A DNA stretch of 64,000 bases, taken from contig NZ_CP071503.1 in NCBI RefSeq assembly GCF_017354945.1, positions 3,906,001-3,970,000 of the forward strand, given 5' to 3'. The stretch is from Shewanella avicenniae (GTDB lineage Bacteria; Pseudomonadota; Gammaproteobacteria; Enterobacterales; Shewanellaceae). Below are positions 20,625 through 33,134 of this stretch, one piece after another. Position 1 is the first letter of the stretch, and every line of letters begins with the position of its first letter. The notes below the pieces were generated by a model. That model was not told the origin of the DNA, searched no databases, and saw only the letters and a program-made list of their open reading frames with translations. The translations under genes and the position numbers were made by a program.

Positions 20625-21245
20625 TTACTTAGAGTAAAGCTCGACGATCAGCTGTTCGTTAATTTCCGCAGACAAATCGCTACGTTCTGGCAGGCGCTTG
20701 AATTGGCCTTCCATCTTAGCGGCGTCAACTTCAACCCAAGTAGGCTTTTCGCGCTGACCAGCCACTTCCAGTGCAGCTTTAATACGAGCTTGCTTCTGTG
20801 ACTTTTCACGAACGCTTACAACATCATTCGCAGAAATTGCAAATGAAGGGATATTAACAACACGACCGTTCACCATAATTGATTTATGGCTAACCAGCTG
20901 ACGTGCTTCGGCACGAGTTGCACCAAAACCCATACGATAAACTACGTTATCCAGACGAGTTTCCAAAAGTTGCAACAGGTTTTCACCAGTGTTGCCTTTC
21001 AGACGTGCAGCCTCTTTGTAGTAGTTACGGAATTGCTTTTCCAACACACCGTAAATACGACGAACTTTTTGTTTCTCACGCAGCTGCAAACCATAATCAG
21101 ACAGACGTGGCTTACGAGCGCCATGCTGTCCAGGTGCTGTTTCCAGCTTACACTTCGAATCGATTGCTCTCACACCGCTTTTCAGGAAAAGGTCTGTACC
21201 TTCCCGACGGCTGAGCTTGAGCTTGGGACCCAAGTATCTTGCCAT
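20625..21245 (-). CDS. rpsD: 30S ribosomal protein S4
   Basis: 206 residues, starting [20 protein letters not shown]. The S4 RNA-binding domain lies at about 96-160 ([13 protein letters not shown]...GRVVNIPSF). S4 nucleates 16S assembly and in enterobacteria represses the alpha operon by binding the rpsM leader; that leader is recognisable at 22040-22115. Confidence 0.99.
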   Translation of the reverse strand: MARYLGPKLKLSRREGTDLFLKSGVRAIDSKCKLETAPGQHGARKPRLSDYGLQLREKQKVRRIYGVLEKQFRNYYKEAARLKGNTGENLLQLLETRLDNVVYRMGFGATRAEARQLVSHKSIMVNGRVVNIPSFAISANDVVSVREKSQKQARIKAALEVAGQREKPTWVEVDAAKMEGQFKRLPERSDLSAEINEQLIVELYSK

Positions 21246-21279
21246 GATCTTTCTCCAACTATCCTATGAAATCGCCAGA

Positions 21280-21672
21280 CTATACGCGGCGTTTTTTAGG
21301 AGGACGACAACCGTTATGAGGGATAGGCGTCACATCGGTAATGTTGGTAATTTTGTAACCAACAGCGTTCAGCGCACGAATGGCTGATTCACGACCTGGA
21401 CCTGGACCCTTCACGAAAACTTCAAGGTTTTTAACACCATAATCCTGAGCAGCAACACCTGCACGCTCAGCAGCTACCTGGGCTGCGAATGGAGTAGATT
21501 TACGTGAACCACGGAAACCTGAACCACCGGCAGTTGCCCAAGACAAGGCGTTACCTTGACGATCAGTGATAGTAACGATTGTATTGTTGAAAGAAGCATG
21601 GATATGGGCCATGCCATCCGCAACCTGTTTACGTACGCGCTTACGCGGAGAACGTGACGGAACTTTAGCCAT
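21280..21672 (-). CDS. rpsK: 30S ribosomal protein S11
   Basis: 130 residues with the family motifs [19 protein letters not shown] and [13 protein letters not shown] and the basic end [10 protein letters not shown]. It sits on the 30S platform and lies 14 bp after rpsM. Confidence 0.99.
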   Translation of the reverse strand: MAKVPSRSPRKRVRKQVADGMAHIHASFNNTIVTITDRQGNALSWATAGGSGFRGSRKSTPFAAQVAAERAGVAAQDYGVKNLEVFVKGPGPGRESAIRALNAVGYKITNITDVTPIPHNGCRPPKKRRV

Positions 21673-21686
21673 TGTCTACCTTCCCG

Positions 21687-22043
21687 TTACTTCTTGATTG
21701 GTTTACGTGGACCTTTGCGAGTACGCGCATTGGTCTTAGTACGTTGCCCACGGAGGGGCAGGCTACGACGATGGCGAAGACCACGATAACAGCCAAGGTC
21801 CATAAGACGCTTGATGTTCATAGAAACTTCGCGGCGCAAGTCACCTTCTACGGTGTATTTGGCAACTTCTTCGCGTAGGGTATCGATTTGAGCGTCGCTC
21901 AATTCTCTGATCTTTGCGTCTTCAGCAATAGAAGTAGCAGCGCAAATTGCTTTAGCGCGGGTACGACCGATGCCGAAAATAGCAGTCAATGCGATGACTG
22001 CGTGCTTCTGATCAGGAATGTTAATGCCAGCGATACGGGCCAC
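21687..22043 (-). CDS. rpsM: 30S ribosomal protein S13
   Basis: 118 residues starting [11 protein letters not shown] from a GTG codon at 22043, as in E. coli, with the basic tail [11 protein letters not shown]. First gene of the alpha operon. The GTG and its Shine-Dalgarno (AAGGAGTGCATA) lie inside the conserved S4-responsive leader, so translation of the whole operon is probably set here. Confidence 0.98.
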   Translation of the reverse strand: MARIAGINIPDQKHAVIALTAIFGIGRTRAKAICAATSIAEDAKIRELSDAQIDTLREEVAKYTVEGDLRREVSMNIKRLMDLGCYRGLRHRRSLPLRGQRTKTNARTRKGPRKPIKK

Positions 22044-22115
22044 TATGCACTCCTTAAGTTAAAGGCCATCTGTGAAAAGCCCGATAGGATACTCAACAGA
22101 TGACGGGTTTGCAAA
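22040..22115 (-). promoter_or_regulatory. Alpha-operon leader (S4-binding pseudoknot type)
   Basis: The minus strand has TGAGTATCCT and CGGGCTTTTCA flanked by complementary CATCTGT/ACAGATG, then AAGGAGTGCATA-GTG. The order and wording match the E. coli alpha-operon ribosome-binding-site pseudoknot as I remember it. Confidence 0.8.
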
Positions 22116-22127
22116 TAATATTTAAGT

Positions 22128-22160
22128 GGCCAGTTCAAAATGAACTGGCCAAGTTTTTTT
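22128..22160 (+). terminator. Strong hairpin with T-run on the plus strand between rpmJ and rpsM
   Basis: A perfect 10-bp stem (GGCCAGTTCA/TGAACTGGCC) with an AAA loop, then AAG and at least seven T on the plus strand. That is an intrinsic terminator opposite to the genes. On the minus strand the hairpin lacks a good U-tract, so it may only weakly attenuate spc-to-alpha read-through. Confidence 0.55.
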
Positions 22161-22273
22161 TAGCCTTGACGCTGCTTGTGTTTTGGTTCAACACAAATCA
22201 CGCGTACAACGCCAGCACGCTTGACGATCTTGCAGTTACGGCAGATCTTCTTCACGGAAGCTCGAACTTTCAT
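22160..22273 (-). CDS. rpmJ: 50S ribosomal protein L36
   Basis: 37 residues, translated by hand: [14 protein letters not shown] at the start, ending KHKQRQG. Cys11, Cys14, Cys27 and His32 form the zinc-binding site of the C+ type. Last gene of the spc operon, 24 bp after secY, with a Shine-Dalgarno CGGAGTGA. Too short for many gene finders. Confidence 0.97.
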   Translation of the reverse strand: MKVRASVKKICRNCKIVKRAGVVRVICVEPKHKQRQG

Positions 22274-22297
22274 TTCATCACTCCGTAAGCTAATTGA

Positions 22298-23638
22298 TTA
22301 ACGACCGTAGCGATCTAAATTCGCTTTGCCGACCAAGTTAGCTTTCTTCATCACAGACTCATATTGATGTGACATCAAATGGGTCTGAACCTGAGCCATG
22401 AAGTCCATGATCACTACCACCATAATCAGAAGTGAAGTACCACCGAAGTAGAACTGCACTTTCCAGGTGATTAACATGAACTCCGGAATTAAGCAGATAA
22501 AGGTAATGTACAGTGCGCCTGCCAATGTCAGACGAGTCATCACTTTATCAATGTAACGCGAAGTTTGTTCGCCGGGACGAATCCCTGGAATGAACGCACC
22601 ACTCTTCTTCAAGTTATCTGCTGTTTCGCGAGGGTTAAATACCAACGCAGTATAGAAGAAGCAGAAGAAGATGATTGCTGCTGCATAAAGCAGTGAATAC
22701 AGAGGCTGACCTGGTGATACAGCGAGTGAAAAATCACTCAACCAAGACAACGCTGGATTCTGACCGAACCACTGAGCTAATGTGCCAGGGAACAGAATAA
22801 TACTTGATGCAAAGATAGGTGGGATTACACCCGCCATATTCACTTTCAACGGTAAGTGAGTAGATTGCGCAGCAAATACCTTACGGCCTTGCTGACGTTT
22901 GGCGTAGTTGACAACGATACGACGTTGGCCACGCTCTACAAACACGACGAAGTAAGTAACGGCGAATACGATTACACCGATCAACAACAACACTAATACG
23001 TTCAAGTCGCCTTGACGCGCTTGCTCAGCTGTCTGCCCAATTGCATTTGGCAAGCCTGCAACAATACCGGCGAAAATCAGAATGGAGATACCGTTACCGA
23101 TACCACGCTCAGTGATTTGTTCACCAAGCCACATCAGGAACATAGTCCCTGTCACCAAACTGATGACTGCAACGACATAAAAACCGACCCCAGGGTTTAC
23201 TACTAAACCAGAGATCAAGTTGGGTAAGCCTGTTGCAATACCGACAGATTGTACAGTTGCTAAAAGCAACGTGCCCCAACGGGTATACTGGCTGATTTTT
23301 TTACGTCCAGATTCGCCTTCCTTTTTCAGTTCAGCGAGACTTGGATGTACCACAGTCAGCAATTGCATAATGATCGACGCCGAAATGTACGGCATGATCC
23401 CCAATGCAAAAATTGAAGCGCGTGAAAGCGCACCACCCGAGAACATGTTAAACATGCCCAGGATGGTACCCTTTTGCTGAGCAAACATCTCAGCTAATAC
23501 AGCAGCGTCAATACCAGGAATCGGTACAAAGGAACCTGCACGGAACACAATGATCGCACCGATCACGAACAACAAGCGGGATTTCAGTTCTGAAAGTCCG
23601 CCTTTCGCGCTTTTTAATTCAAGTCCTGGTTTTGCCAT
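22298..23638 (-). CDS. secY: Protein translocase channel subunit SecY
   Basis: 446 residues from ATG 23638 ([19 protein letters not shown]), matching the E. coli start; an upstream in-frame extension lies in rplO and is rejected. Ten membrane helices, with the plug region [15 protein letters not shown] and the cytoplasmic loop [20 protein letters not shown]. It forms the inner-membrane channel with SecE (gene at 49251) and SecG. The gene lies in the spc operon after rplO. Confidence 0.98.
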   Translation of the reverse strand: MAKPGLELKSAKGGLSELKSRLLFVIGAIIVFRAGSFVPIPGIDAAVLAEMFAQQKGTILGMFNMFSGGALSRASIFALGIMPYISASIIMQLLTVVHPSLAELKKEGESGRKKISQYTRWGTLLLATVQSVGIATGLPNLISGLVVNPGVGFYVVAVISLVTGTMFLMWLGEQITERGIGNGISILIFAGIVAGLPNAIGQTAEQARQGDLNVLVLLLIGVIVFAVTYFVVFVERGQRRIVVNYAKRQQGRKVFAAQSTHLPLKVNMAGVIPPIFASSIILFPGTLAQWFGQNPALSWLSDFSLAVSPGQPLYSLLYAAAIIFFCFFYTALVFNPRETADNLKKSGAFIPGIRPGEQTSRYIDKVMTRLTLAGALYITFICLIPEFMLITWKVQFYFGGTSLLIMVVVIMDFMAQVQTHLMSHQYESVMKKANLVGKANLDRYGR

Positions 23639-23645
23639 CGACGTA

Positions 23646-24080
23646 TTATTCCTCGATCTTTCCGCCGGCAGCTTCAATAGCTGCACGTGCACCTTTGGTT
23701 ACCTTCAAACCGCGAACGGTTACTGGGCGCTCAATGGTACCTGAAAGAACGATTTTCGCAAACTGGATGTTGCGAGTAATGAGATTCGCATCTTTCAGTG
23801 CGTTCAGGTCGACAACATCACCGTTAACTTTTGCCAGTTCGCTGATGCGAACTTCAGCAGTTACCATCGCAGTACGCGAGGTGAAACCAAACTTAGGCAA
23901 ACGAATTTTCAGTGGCATTTGGCCGCCTTCGAAGCCTGGGCGTACACCGCCACCGCTACGAGATTTCTGACCTTTGTGACCACGACCTGCGGTTTTACCC
24001 AGGCCAGAGCCAATACCACGGCCTACACGCTTGCCAGCTGGTTTAGAACCTGCTGCTGGAGATAAAGTATTCAGACGCAT
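23646..24080 (-). CDS. rplO: 50S ribosomal protein L15
   Basis: 144 residues, starting [20 protein letters not shown], with the Gly/Arg-rich [20 protein letters not shown] extension that penetrates 23S rRNA. Spc operon, 3 bp after rpmD. Confidence 0.99.
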   Translation of the reverse strand: MRLNTLSPAAGSKPAGKRVGRGIGSGLGKTAGRGHKGQKSRSGGGVRPGFEGGQMPLKIRLPKFGFTSRTAMVTAEVRISELAKVNGDVVDLNALKDANLITRNIQFAKIVLSGTIERPVTVRGLKVTKGARAAIEAAGGKIEE

Positions 24081-24083
24081 TGA

Positions 24084-24266
24084 TTAGTCCTCCACCTTTA
24101 CCATGTAGTAGACCTTATTGATCATACCGCGAACAGAAGGAGTATCTTCCAGTTCAACAGTGTGACCAATACGACGCAGACCTAAGCCAGTCAATGTGGC
24201 GCGGTGCTTCGGCAAACGACCGATTGCACTTTTAGTCTGTGTAACTTTTACTGTTTTAGTAGCCAT
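24084..24266 (-). CDS. rpmD: 50S ribosomal protein L30
   Basis: 60 residues (E. coli 59) with the L30 core [20 protein letters not shown] and [18 protein letters not shown]. Spc operon between rpsE and rplO. Confidence 0.98.
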   Translation of the reverse strand: MATKTVKVTQTKSAIGRLPKHRATLTGLGLRRIGHTVELEDTPSVRGMINKVYYMVKVED

Positions 24267-24272
24267 GGTGCA

Positions 24273-24776
24273 TTACCCCCGAATTTCGTCAACATTCAGG
24301 CCACGCTTAGCTGCGATTTGCGCTGGTGACTTCATATGTACCAGAGCGTCAACAGTTGCACGTACGATGTTGATCGGGTTAGTAGAACCGTATGCTTTCG
24401 ACAGAACGTTATGAACGCCTGCTACTTCCAATACGGCACGCATTGCGCCACCGGCAATAATACCGGTACCTTCAGATGCTGGCTGCATATACACGCGAGA
24501 ACCTGAGTGGCGACCCTTAACAGGGTGATGCAAAGTACCTTGGTTCAGCTGAACAGTTACCATGCTGCGACGTGCTTTTTCCATAGCCTTTTGAATAGCT
24601 GCTGGAACTTCACGTGCTTTACCGTAGCCGTAGCCAATCTTACCGTTACCGTCACCAACTACTGTCAGAGCGGTAAAGCTGAAGATACGACCACCTTTAA
24701 CTACTTTAGATACACGGTTAACTGCAATCAGCTTCTCTTGCAGATCATCTTTCTGCTGAGTTTCTACTTTAGCCAT
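24273..24776 (-). CDS. rpsE: 30S ribosomal protein S5
   Basis: 167 residues. The S5 double-stranded RNA-binding domain ([20 protein letters not shown]) and the [18 protein letters not shown] stretch are intact. It contributes to decoding accuracy on the 30S body. Spc operon. Confidence 0.99.
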   Translation of the reverse strand: MAKVETQQKDDLQEKLIAVNRVSKVVKGGRIFSFTALTVVGDGNGKIGYGYGKAREVPAAIQKAMEKARRSMVTVQLNQGTLHHPVKGRHSGSRVYMQPASEGTGIIAGGAMRAVLEVAGVHNVLSKAYGSTNPINIVRATVDALVHMKSPAQIAAKRGLNVDEIRG

Positions 24777-24788
24777 TGTATAAACCCC

Positions 24789-25139
24789 TTAGAACTGCAG
24801 ACCAGCTTCACGCGCAGCAGCTGCTAATGCAGCCACACGGCCGTGATACTTGAAACCTGAACGATCGAAGGCCACTACGGTGACACCTTTTTCGATCGCG
24901 CGCTCAGCAATAGCTTTACCTACTGCTTTAGCCGCATCGACGTTGCCGGTATATTTCAGCGCACCTTTTACCGCACTTTCTACGGTAGAAGCAGCTGCAA
25001 CAACCTGAGCTTCAGGGTTAATAACCTGAGCGTAAATGTGACGCGGTGTACGATGTACAACCAGACGGTTAACGCCCAGCTCTTGGATCTTCTTGCGGGT
25101 GCGAGTAGCACGGCGCAAGCGAGAAGTTTTCTTATCCAT
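24789..25139 (-). CDS. rplR: 50S ribosomal protein L18
   Basis: 116 residues starting [20 protein letters not shown]. It binds 5S rRNA with L5 and L25. Ends [20 protein letters not shown], the family C-terminus. Spc operon. Confidence 0.99.
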   Translation of the reverse strand: MDKKTSRLRRATRTRKKIQELGVNRLVVHRTPRHIYAQVINPEAQVVAAASTVESAVKGALKYTGNVDAAKAVGKAIAERAIEKGVTVVAFDRSGFKYHGRVAALAAAAREAGLQF

Positions 25140-25150
25140 ATCGCGTTACC

Positions 25151-25684
25151 TTACTTCTTCTTAGCCTCTTTACGGCGTACATTTTCGTCTTCATAGCGAA
25201 CACCTTTACCTTTGTAAGGCTCTGGTGGACGATAGCCACGAATATCTGCCGCAACCTGACCTACCAATGCTTTGTCGATACTTTTCAGTACGATGTCAGT
25301 TTGGCTTGGGCATTCAGCGGTAACGCCTGCTGGTAACTTGTGTACCAGAGGATGAGAGAAACCGAGGGTCAAATCCAAGTCACTACCAGTGACTTTGGCA
25401 CGATAACCCACACCTACAAGCTTCAATTTCTTTTCGAAGCCTTGCGAAACACCAACAACCATGTTGTTGATCAGCGCGCGCGCTGTACCAGCTTGAGCCC
25501 AAGCGTTAACTTGACCTTCAACTGGAGCGAAAGTGATTGCAGCACCTTCTACAACAACTTTAACAGCGCTGTTGATTTCGCGAGTCAGACTGCCTTTAGC
25601 ACCTTTAACGGTGATAGTCTGATCTTTTAATGTCACCTCTACGCCAGCAGGAATAGAGACTGGTGCTTTTGCTACACGAGACAT
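25151..25684 (-). CDS. rplF: 50S ribosomal protein L6
   Basis: 177 residues, two L6 domains, starting [17 protein letters not shown] and ending with the [11 protein letters not shown] signature and a Lys-rich tail. It lies near the factor-binding site and the sarcin-ricin loop. Spc operon. Confidence 0.99.
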   Translation of the reverse strand: MSRVAKAPVSIPAGVEVTLKDQTITVKGAKGSLTREINSAVKVVVEGAAITFAPVEGQVNAWAQAGTARALINNMVVGVSQGFEKKLKLVGVGYRAKVTGSDLDLTLGFSHPLVHKLPAGVTAECPSQTDIVLKSIDKALVGQVAADIRGYRPPEPYKGKGVRYEDENVRRKEAKKK

Positions 25685-25694
25685 TCCTAGCTCC

Positions 25695-26090
25695 TTACGC
25701 TACGTAGCAGATAACCTCACCACCCATGCCTGCAAGGCGGGCGGCACGATCAGTCATCAGGCCTTTAGATGTGGACACAATTGCGACACCCAGTCCGCCC
25801 ATCACTTTTGGCAATTCGTCTTTACCTTTGTAAATACGAAGACCTGGACGGCTTACGCGCTGGATAGTCTCAACAACAGGTTTGCCTTGGAAATACTTCA
25901 AAGTAATTTCCAATTCTGGCTTAGAGCCTTCGTCTGCTACGGCGTAGTCAGTGATGTAACCTTCTTCCTTCAGAACTTTTGCAATTGCAACTTTCAGTTT
26001 GGCAGACGGCATCTTCACAGATACTTTGGCAGCAGCTTGGCCGTTACGGATACGTGTCAGCATATCCGCAATAGGATCTTGCATGCTCAT
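25695..26090 (-). CDS. rpsH: 30S ribosomal protein S8
   Basis: 131 residues starting [20 protein letters not shown]; ends [22 protein letters not shown]. It binds 16S helix 21. In E. coli S8 is also the repressor of the spc operon through the rplE start region; that structure was not verified here. Confidence 0.99.
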   Translation of the reverse strand: MSMQDPIADMLTRIRNGQAAAKVSVKMPSAKLKVAIAKVLKEEGYITDYAVADEGSKPELEITLKYFQGKPVVETIQRVSRPGLRIYKGKDELPKVMGGLGVAIVSTSKGLMTDRAARLAGMGGEVICYVA

Positions 26091-26114
26091 ATTAGCTTAC
26101 TCCGTGACTAGGGC

Positions 26115-26420
26115 TTACCAGCTGGCCTTACGCAGACCAGGAACTTCACCACGCATGGTTGCTTCACGCAGTTTGATACGGCTCAGGCCGAACTTGCGCA
26201 GGAAGCCATGTGGGCGACCAGTTTGATTACAACGGTTGCGTTGACGCGCAGCGCTGGAATCACGTGGAAGCGCTTGCAGCTTCAGAACAGCATCCCAACG
26301 GTCTTCATCAGAAGTCGCAGGGGCAGCGATCAGAGCTTTCAGAGCTGCACGCTTTTCAGCGTACTGAGCCACGAGTTTTGCACGTTTTGCTTCACGTGCT
26401 TTCATTGATTGTTTTGCCAT
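26115..26420 (-). CDS. rpsN: 30S ribosomal protein S14 (zinc-free long form)
   Basis: 101 residues from ATG 26420 ([13 protein letters not shown]). The C-terminal block [20 protein letters not shown] is diagnostic. It lacks the CXXC pair of short zinc-binding S14 proteins. A longer in-frame extension into rplE is rejected. Confidence 0.98.
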   Translation of the reverse strand: MAKQSMKAREAKRAKLVAQYAEKRAALKALIAAPATSDEDRWDAVLKLQALPRDSSAARQRNRCNQTGRPHGFLRKFGLSRIKLREATMRGEVPGLRKASW

Positions 26421-26430
26421 TACGCTACCC

Positions 26431-26970
26431 TTATTTCTTGAATGGGAAGTTAAAAGCGTCCAACAGAGCACGACCTTCTTCGTCAGTGTTCGCAGAGGTA
26501 GTGATAACAATATCCATACCGCGAATTTTATCGATTTTATCGTAATCGATTTCTGGGAAGATGATTTGCTCGCGTACGCCCATAGCGTAGTTGCCGCGAC
26601 CATCAAAAGACTTAGCGCTTACACCGCGGAAATCGCGGATACGTGGGATAGCGATGTCAATCAAACGCTCTAAGAATTCCCACATACGTTCGCCACGCAG
26701 GGTCACTTTACAACCAATAGGGTAGCCATCACGGATTTTGAAGCCTGCAACTGATTTACGAGCAACAGTTACAACAGGCTTTTGGCCGGCGATTGCAGTC
26801 ATGTCACGAACAGCGTGGTCCATAACTTTTTTGTCTGCAACGGCTTCGCCAACACCCATGTTCAGGGTGATTTTTTCAATCCGAGGGACTTGCATGACAC
26901 TGGTATAACCGAACTTTTTAGTCAGTTCAGCGATCACAGTCTCTTTGTATTTATCATGCAGTTTCGCCAT
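26431..26970 (-). CDS. rplE: 50S ribosomal protein L5
   Basis: 179 residues, starting [21 protein letters not shown], with [16 protein letters not shown] and the end [17 protein letters not shown]. It binds 5S rRNA in the central protuberance. Third gene of the spc operon, 12 bp after rplX. Confidence 0.99.
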   Translation of the reverse strand: MAKLHDKYKETVIAELTKKFGYTSVMQVPRIEKITLNMGVGEAVADKKVMDHAVRDMTAIAGQKPVVTVARKSVAGFKIRDGYPIGCKVTLRGERMWEFLERLIDIAIPRIRDFRGVSAKSFDGRGNYAMGVREQIIFPEIDYDKIDKIRGMDIVITTSANTDEEGRALLDAFNFPFKK

Positions 26971-26982
26971 CGTTTACTCCGA

Positions 26983-27297
26983 TTACTTAACGAGTTCACT
27001 GTTCGACTTGAAGAAACGAACTTTTTTGCCGTCTTCAACTCGGAAACCAACACGATCAGCCTTGCCAGAAGCAGGGTTGAAGATCGCAACATTTGATGCT
27101 TGGATTGGTGCTTCTTTGTCAACGATACCACCAGTGATACCCAACTGTGGGTTAGGCTTCTGATGTTTCTTAACAAGGTTTACACCTGCAACGATCAACT
27201 GGCCAGTTGATAAAACGTCGGTAACCTTACCGCGCTTACCTTTATCTTTACCAGTCAATACGATTACTTCGTCTTCACGACGGATTTTTGCTGCCAT
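26983..27297 (-). CDS. rplX: 50S ribosomal protein L24
   Basis: 104 residues with an N-terminal KOW motif ([18 protein letters not shown]). An assembly initiator of the large subunit. Second gene of the spc operon. Confidence 0.99.
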   Translation of the reverse strand: MAAKIRREDEVIVLTGKDKGKRGKVTDVLSTGQLIVAGVNLVKKHQKPNPQLGITGGIVDKEAPIQASNVAIFNPASGKADRVGFRVEDGKKVRFFKSNSELVK

Positions 27298-27308
27298 TTT
27301 GAAGCTCC

Positions 27309-27677
27309 TTACAGTACTTCTGGTGCCAGCGACACAATTTTCATGAATTGCTCAGAGCGCAGTTCACGTGTCACAGGTCCAAAGATACGAGTACCAATCG
27401 GCTGCAGGTTGTTGTTCAAAAGAACAGCTGCATTCCGATCGAAGCGAATGACAGAACCGTCTGGACGACGTACGCCTTTCTTAGTACGGACTACCACCGC
27501 GTTATACACATCACCTTTCTTCGCTTTAGCGCGAGGGATCGCTTCTTTAACAGAAACTTTGATGATGTCGCCGATACCGGCATAACGACGATGAGAGCCA
27601 CCCAAGACCTTAATACACTGAACTCTGCGAGCGCCGCTGTTACATGCGACATCGAGAGTCGATTGCATTTGGATCAT
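27309..27677 (-). CDS. rplN: 50S ribosomal protein L14
   Basis: 122 residues, starting [20 protein letters not shown], with [20 protein letters not shown]. It contacts 16S rRNA across the subunit interface. First gene of the spc operon; a 178-bp gap separates it from rpsQ. Confidence 0.99.
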   Translation of the reverse strand: MIQMQSTLDVACNSGARRVQCIKVLGGSHRRYAGIGDIIKVSVKEAIPRAKAKKGDVYNAVVVRTKKGVRRPDGSVIRFDRNAAVLLNNNLQPIGTRIFGPVTRELRSEQFMKIVSLAPEVL

Positions 27678-27811
27678 TTTAAGTGCTCCGCTATCGTTAC
27701 TTCACATACCCCACCATGGGGTCTTTACGTCATCATTTTTGAGCCAAAACTGGTCAAAAATGGCGCGCAAGTATAACACCATTGATCGGGGCTGCATAGT
27801 GCTAAAAATAT
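27678..27811 (-). promoter_or_regulatory. Spc operon promoter region and leader
   Basis: It lies between the S10-operon hairpin and rplN. A -10-like TATACT followed by TGCGCG occurs near 27770 on the minus strand without a good -35 box. A small palindrome ACCCCACCATGGGGT sits at about 27707-27721 in the leader. Confidence 0.35.
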
Positions 27812-27836
27812 AAACGGCTCCATAAAGGAGCCGTTT
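27812..27836 (-). terminator. Hairpin at the end of the S10 operon
   Basis: A 10-bp stem (AAACGGCTCC/GGAGCCGTTT) with a 5-nt loop, followed on the minus strand by a broken T-run. It is probably a partial terminator between rpsQ and rplN. Confidence 0.6.
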
Positions 27837-27855
27837 ATTACTTACCTAATCAAAA

Positions 27856-28104
27856 TTAGGCTTTGCTCACTACTTCAACCAGGGTCCAAGACTTAGTCTT
27901 AGACAGAGGACGACATTGACTAATAGTCACGATATCGCCTTCATTGCACTGGTTAGTTTCGTCATGTGCATGGATCTTAGTAGTACGTTTTACGTACTTA
28001 CCGTAGATTGGGTGCTTAACTTGACGCTCAACGGCAACAGTGATGGATTTGTCCATTTTGTTGCTGGTCACTTTACCCTGCAAAGTACGGATGCTCTCAG
28101 ACAT
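27856..28104 (-). CDS. rpsQ: 30S ribosomal protein S17
   Basis: 82 residues with an OB-fold; [20 protein letters not shown] at the start and VDKSITV-type core. Last gene of the S10 operon; its start codon overlaps the rpmC stop by 1 nt. Confidence 0.99.
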   Translation of the reverse strand: MSESIRTLQGKVTSNKMDKSITVAVERQVKHPIYGKYVKRTTKIHAHDETNQCNEGDIVTISQCRPLSKTKSWTLVEVVSKA

Positions 28105-28295
28105 TATGCACCTGCCTTAGAAGTAATAATGGTCTTAACGCGCGCAATGTTACGACGCACTTGTTTCAGCTGGTGAGTTTGAGCCAGCTGACCAGTAGCG
28201 TGTTGCATGCGCAGGTTAAACTGCTCACGCAGCAGACCAAGTAATTCAGCGTTCAGTTCTTCAACGCTCTTTTCTCTTAGTTCGCTCGCTTTCAT
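28104..28295 (-). CDS. rpmC: 50S ribosomal protein L29
   Basis: 63 residues, a two-helix coiled coil starting [20 protein letters not shown]. It lies at the tunnel exit near the trigger factor/SRP site. It overlaps both neighbours by 1 nt, suggesting coupled translation. Confidence 0.99.
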
Positions 28296-28705
28296 TACAT
28301 CACCGTCTTAGTTACGAAGGTAGTTTTGATAGGCAGTTTAGCAGCAGCCAGTGCGAATGCATCGCGAGCCAACTGTTCTGGTACACCACCCATTTCGTAA
28401 AGTACCTTACCAGGTTGAATCTGGCATACCCAGTATTCAACGTTACCTTTACCTTTACCCATACGCACTTCAAGAGGCTTAGAGGTAATCGGCTTGTCAG
28501 GGAAAATTCGAATCCAAATTTGACCTTGACGCTTAACGTGACGAGTCATAGCACGACGTGCAGATTCAATCTGACGCGCTGTCAGACGACCGCGACCTAC
28601 AGCCTTCAGGCCGAAAGTACCGAAGCTAACTTCTGTGCCATTCGCCAGACCGCGGTTGCGGCCTTTGAACATTTTGCGAAATTTAGTACGTTTTGGTTGC
28701 AGCAT
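28295..28705 (-). CDS. rplP: 50S ribosomal protein L16
   Basis: 136 residues, starting [19 protein letters not shown], with [20 protein letters not shown] and the [17 protein letters not shown] segment near the peptidyl-transferase centre. S10 operon. Confidence 0.99.
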
Positions 28706-28716
28706 TACCGGCTCTC

Positions 28717-29409
28717 CTATTTACCACGAGGTTTGCGCTTAGGTTGCTGCTTCGGCTCTTCCACTGCTGCAGGTACGATACCGTCCAGAACTTCGCCTTT
28801 GAAGACCCAAACTTTCACACCGATCACACCGTAAGTGGTGTGACTTTCAGCAGTTGCGTAGTCGATATCAGCACGCAGAGTATGCAAAGGTACGCGACCT
28901 TCACGATACCACTCAGAACGCGCAATCTCGGCACCGCCCAGACGACCGCTAACTTCAACTTTGATACCCTTAGCGCCAAGACGCATAGCGTTTTGAACCG
29001 CACGCTTCATAGCGCGACGGAACATCACACGGCGTTCCAGCTGCTGGGCGATTGAGTCAGCTACAAGCTTAGAGTCCAGCTCTGGCTTGCGGATCTCAGC
29101 GATGTTGATCTGTGCAGGAGTACCAGCAATTTTGGCAACTTCGTTACGCAGAACTTCAACGTCTTCACCTTTCTTACCGATCACAACACCTGGACGGGCA
29201 GTGTGAATAGTAACGCGGATGCTTTTCGCAGGGCGTTCGATAACAATCTTGGATACTGATGCGGCCTTCAGTTTCTCTTCGAGATACTTACGCACTTCCC
29301 AGTCACTGTGCAGGTTCGCAGCGAACTCGCCTTTTTCAGCGTACCAGGTAGAGACCCAAGGCTTAGTGATACCCAGACGGATACCATTAGGATGTACTTT
29401 CTGTCCCAT
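28717..29409 (-). CDS. rpsC: 30S ribosomal protein S3
   Basis: 230 residues (E. coli 233). The KH-type RNA-binding motif [20 protein letters not shown] and the basic C-terminal tail are present. It forms part of the mRNA entry tunnel. S10 operon, 9 bp after rplV. Confidence 0.99.
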   Translation of the reverse strand: MGQKVHPNGIRLGITKPWVSTWYAEKGEFAANLHSDWEVRKYLEEKLKAASVSKIVIERPAKSIRVTIHTARPGVVIGKKGEDVEVLRNEVAKIAGTPAQINIAEIRKPELDSKLVADSIAQQLERRVMFRRAMKRAVQNAMRLGAKGIKVEVSGRLGGAEIARSEWYREGRVPLHTLRADIDYATAESHTTYGVIGVKVWVFKGEVLDGIVPAAVEEPKQQPKRKPRGK

Positions 29410-29418
29410 TGCTCTCTC

Positions 29419-29751
29419 CTAGCGATCTGACACAACCACAGTAATGTGGCTGGTGCGCTTCATGATACGATCAGCACGGCCTTTAGCGCGTGGCATGATG
29501 CGTTTCATTGTTGGACCTTCATCAACGAAAACTTTACCGACTTTCAATTCGTCGATATCAGCACCTTCGTTGTGCTCGGCGTTAGCAATGGCTGAATCCA
29601 ATACTTTCTTAACCAGTACGGCCGCTTTTTTAGGGCTGAAAGTCAGAATCTCGAGAGCCTTATCAACAGGCAGTCCACGGATCTGATCAGCCACTAAGCG
29701 TGCCTTTTGAGGCGACGTACGGGCAAAGCGATGTTTAGCTAAAACTTCCAT
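29419..29751 (-). CDS. rplV: 50S ribosomal protein L22
   Basis: 110 residues, starting [20 protein letters not shown]. The hairpin tip [20 protein letters not shown] reaches the exit tunnel, the site where macrolide-resistance changes occur in the family. No deletion is visible. Confidence 0.99.
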   Translation of the reverse strand: MEVLAKHRFARTSPQKARLVADQIRGLPVDKALEILTFSPKKAAVLVKKVLDSAIANAEHNEGADIDELKVGKVFVDEGPTMKRIMPRAKGRADRIMKRTSHITVVVSDR

Positions 29752-29766
29752 CTATAACCTCCCGTA

Positions 29767-30884
<1,118 letters not shown>

Positions 30885-30900
30885 TTAAATTCTCCTTTGC

Positions 30901-31203
30901 TTACTCAGCGTTGCCGATAAAATCGATTTCAGCGCCTTCAGCTAGGGTTACGTAAGCTTTTTTCCAATCGCTACGACGGCCTTGACGGGCACCGTGACGT
31001 TTAGTTTTGCCTTTAGTAACCAAAGTGCGAACACCTTCGACTTTAGTTTCGAACAGTTTTTCAACAGCAGCTTTGATTTCAGCTTTAGTAGAATCAACAG
31101 CTACGCGGAAAACTACAGTGTTGTTTTTCTCAGCAACTACAGTGCTCTTTTCAGAGATGTGTGGTGCCAGAATCACTTTCAAAATACGTTCTTCGCGGAT
31201 CAT
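30901..31203 (-). CDS. rplW: 50S ribosomal protein L23
   Basis: 100 residues, starting [20 protein letters not shown]. It forms the docking site for trigger factor and SRP at the exit tunnel. The ATG overlaps the rplD stop by 4 nt (ATGA). Confidence 0.99.
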   Translation of the reverse strand: MIREERILKVILAPHISEKSTVVAEKNNTVVFRVAVDSTKAEIKAAVEKLFETKVEGVRTLVTKGKTKRHGARQGRRSDWKKAYVTLAEGAEIDFIGNAE

Positions 31204-31805
31204 GCCAGCATCTCCTCGATTTGCTTCACAGCATCAGCAGTGACAAGCACTTTGTCGAACGCGATCAAGCTAACTGGGTCGATACCTGCAACATCACGTA
31301 CGTCAACCTTGTACAGGTTGCGTGCTGCCAAGAACAGGTTCTCATCAACTTCTGGAGTCACAATCAGAACATCGTCCAGTTGCATTTCTTTCAGTTTAGC
31401 TTTCAGCTCTTTAGTTTTTGGAGCTTCAACACCGAACTGCTCAACAACGATCAAGCGTTCTTGACGTACCAATTCAGACAGAATGCTCTTCAGAGCACCG
31501 CGGTACATCTTCTTGTTAACTTTTTGGCCGTGATCTTGTGGCTTAGCAGCGAAAGATACACCACCTTTACGCCAGATCGGGCTTTTTACGTCACCAGAAC
31601 GCGCGCGGCCGGTGCCTTTTTGACGCCATGGCTTCTTAGCAGTGCCATGAACTTCAGCGCGAGTTTTCTGAGCACGAGTGCCCTGACGCGCGTTTGCAGC
31701 GAATGCTACAACTACCTGATGAACCAGTGCTTCGTTAAAGTCACGGCCGAAGGTAGTTTCGGAAACTTCAAGAGCGCTTTGCGCGTCTTTCAATACCAAT
31801 TCCAT
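31200..31805 (-). CDS. rplD: 50S ribosomal protein L4
   Basis: 201 residues, with the tunnel loop [20 protein letters not shown]. In E. coli L4 also represses its own S10 operon through the leader RNA. Its stop overlaps the rplW start. Confidence 0.99.
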   Translation of the reverse strand: MELVLKDAQSALEVSETTFGRDFNEALVHQVVVAFAANARQGTRAQKTRAEVHGTAKKPWRQKGTGRARSGDVKSPIWRKGGVSFAAKPQDHGQKVNKKMYRGALKSILSELVRQERLIVVEQFGVEAPKTKELKAKLKEMQLDDVLIVTPEVDENLFLAARNLYKVDVRDVAGIDPVSLIAFDKVLVTADAVKQIEEMLA

Positions 31806-31822
31806 TACTATCTCCTCAGACC

Positions 31823-32461
31823 TTATGCTTTAACCGCAGGCTTGATGATCAGGTCGCCGTTGTTAGCACCAGGCACAGCGCCTTTTACCAGCAACAGGTT
31901 ACGTTCAGCATCTACACGTACAACGTCCAGATTCTGGGTGGTAACGCGTTCTGCGCCCATGTGACCTGACATTTTCTTGCCTTTGAATACGCGACCTGGC
32001 GTCTGGTTCTGACCGATAGAACCGTTAGCACGGTGCGACAGTGAGTTACCGTGAGTCATGTCTTGAGTACGGAAGTTCCAGCGCTTAACGCCGCCTTGGA
32101 AGCCCTTACCTTTTGATTGACCAGTAACGTCAACTTTTGCAACGTCAGCGAAGATTTCAACTTTCAGTTCAGCACCAACTTCAATGCCTTCGCCTTCACC
32201 ATCTGCCAAACGCAATTCCCACAAACCACGACCGGCTTCAACGCCTGCCTTAGCAAAGTGGCCAGCTTCTGGCTTAGTGACACGATTGGCTTTTTTGGCA
32301 CCAGTAGTAACTTGGAGTGCACGGTAACCGTCGTTTTCCAGAGTTTTCACCTGAGTTACGCGGTTGGCTTCCACTTCAATTACTGTAACAGGGATAGACG
32401 CGCCATCTTCAGTGAAGATGCGGGTCATACCCACTTTACGACCAATAAGACCGATAGCCAT
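31823..32461 (-). CDS. rplC: 50S ribosomal protein L3
   Basis: 212 residues, starting [40 protein letters not shown] is the segment reaching the peptidyl-transferase centre. It includes [20 protein letters not shown], the family's methylated-Gln region. Confidence 0.99.
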   Translation of the reverse strand: MAIGLIGRKVGMTRIFTEDGASIPVTVIEVEANRVTQVKTLENDGYRALQVTTGAKKANRVTKPEAGHFAKAGVEAGRGLWELRLADGEGEGIEVGAELKVEIFADVAKVDVTGQSKGKGFQGGVKRWNFRTQDMTHGNSLSHRANGSIGQNQTPGRVFKGKKMSGHMGAERVTTQNLDVVRVDAERNLLLVKGAVPGANNGDLIIKPAVKA

Positions 32462-32487
32462 CTCTCAAACCTCTCTAAGGATCTCAA

Positions 32488-33091
<604 letters not shown>

Positions 33092-33118
33092 AAAAAAGGA
33101 AGCCGAAGCTTCCTTTTT
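33092..33118 (-). terminator. tufA terminator
   Basis: GGAAGC-TTCG-GCTTCC on the minus strand with flanking A and T runs. It is the same as the tufB terminator at 49823-49848. Confidence 0.9.
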
Positions 33119-33134
33119 CGATTCACTTAATAAA

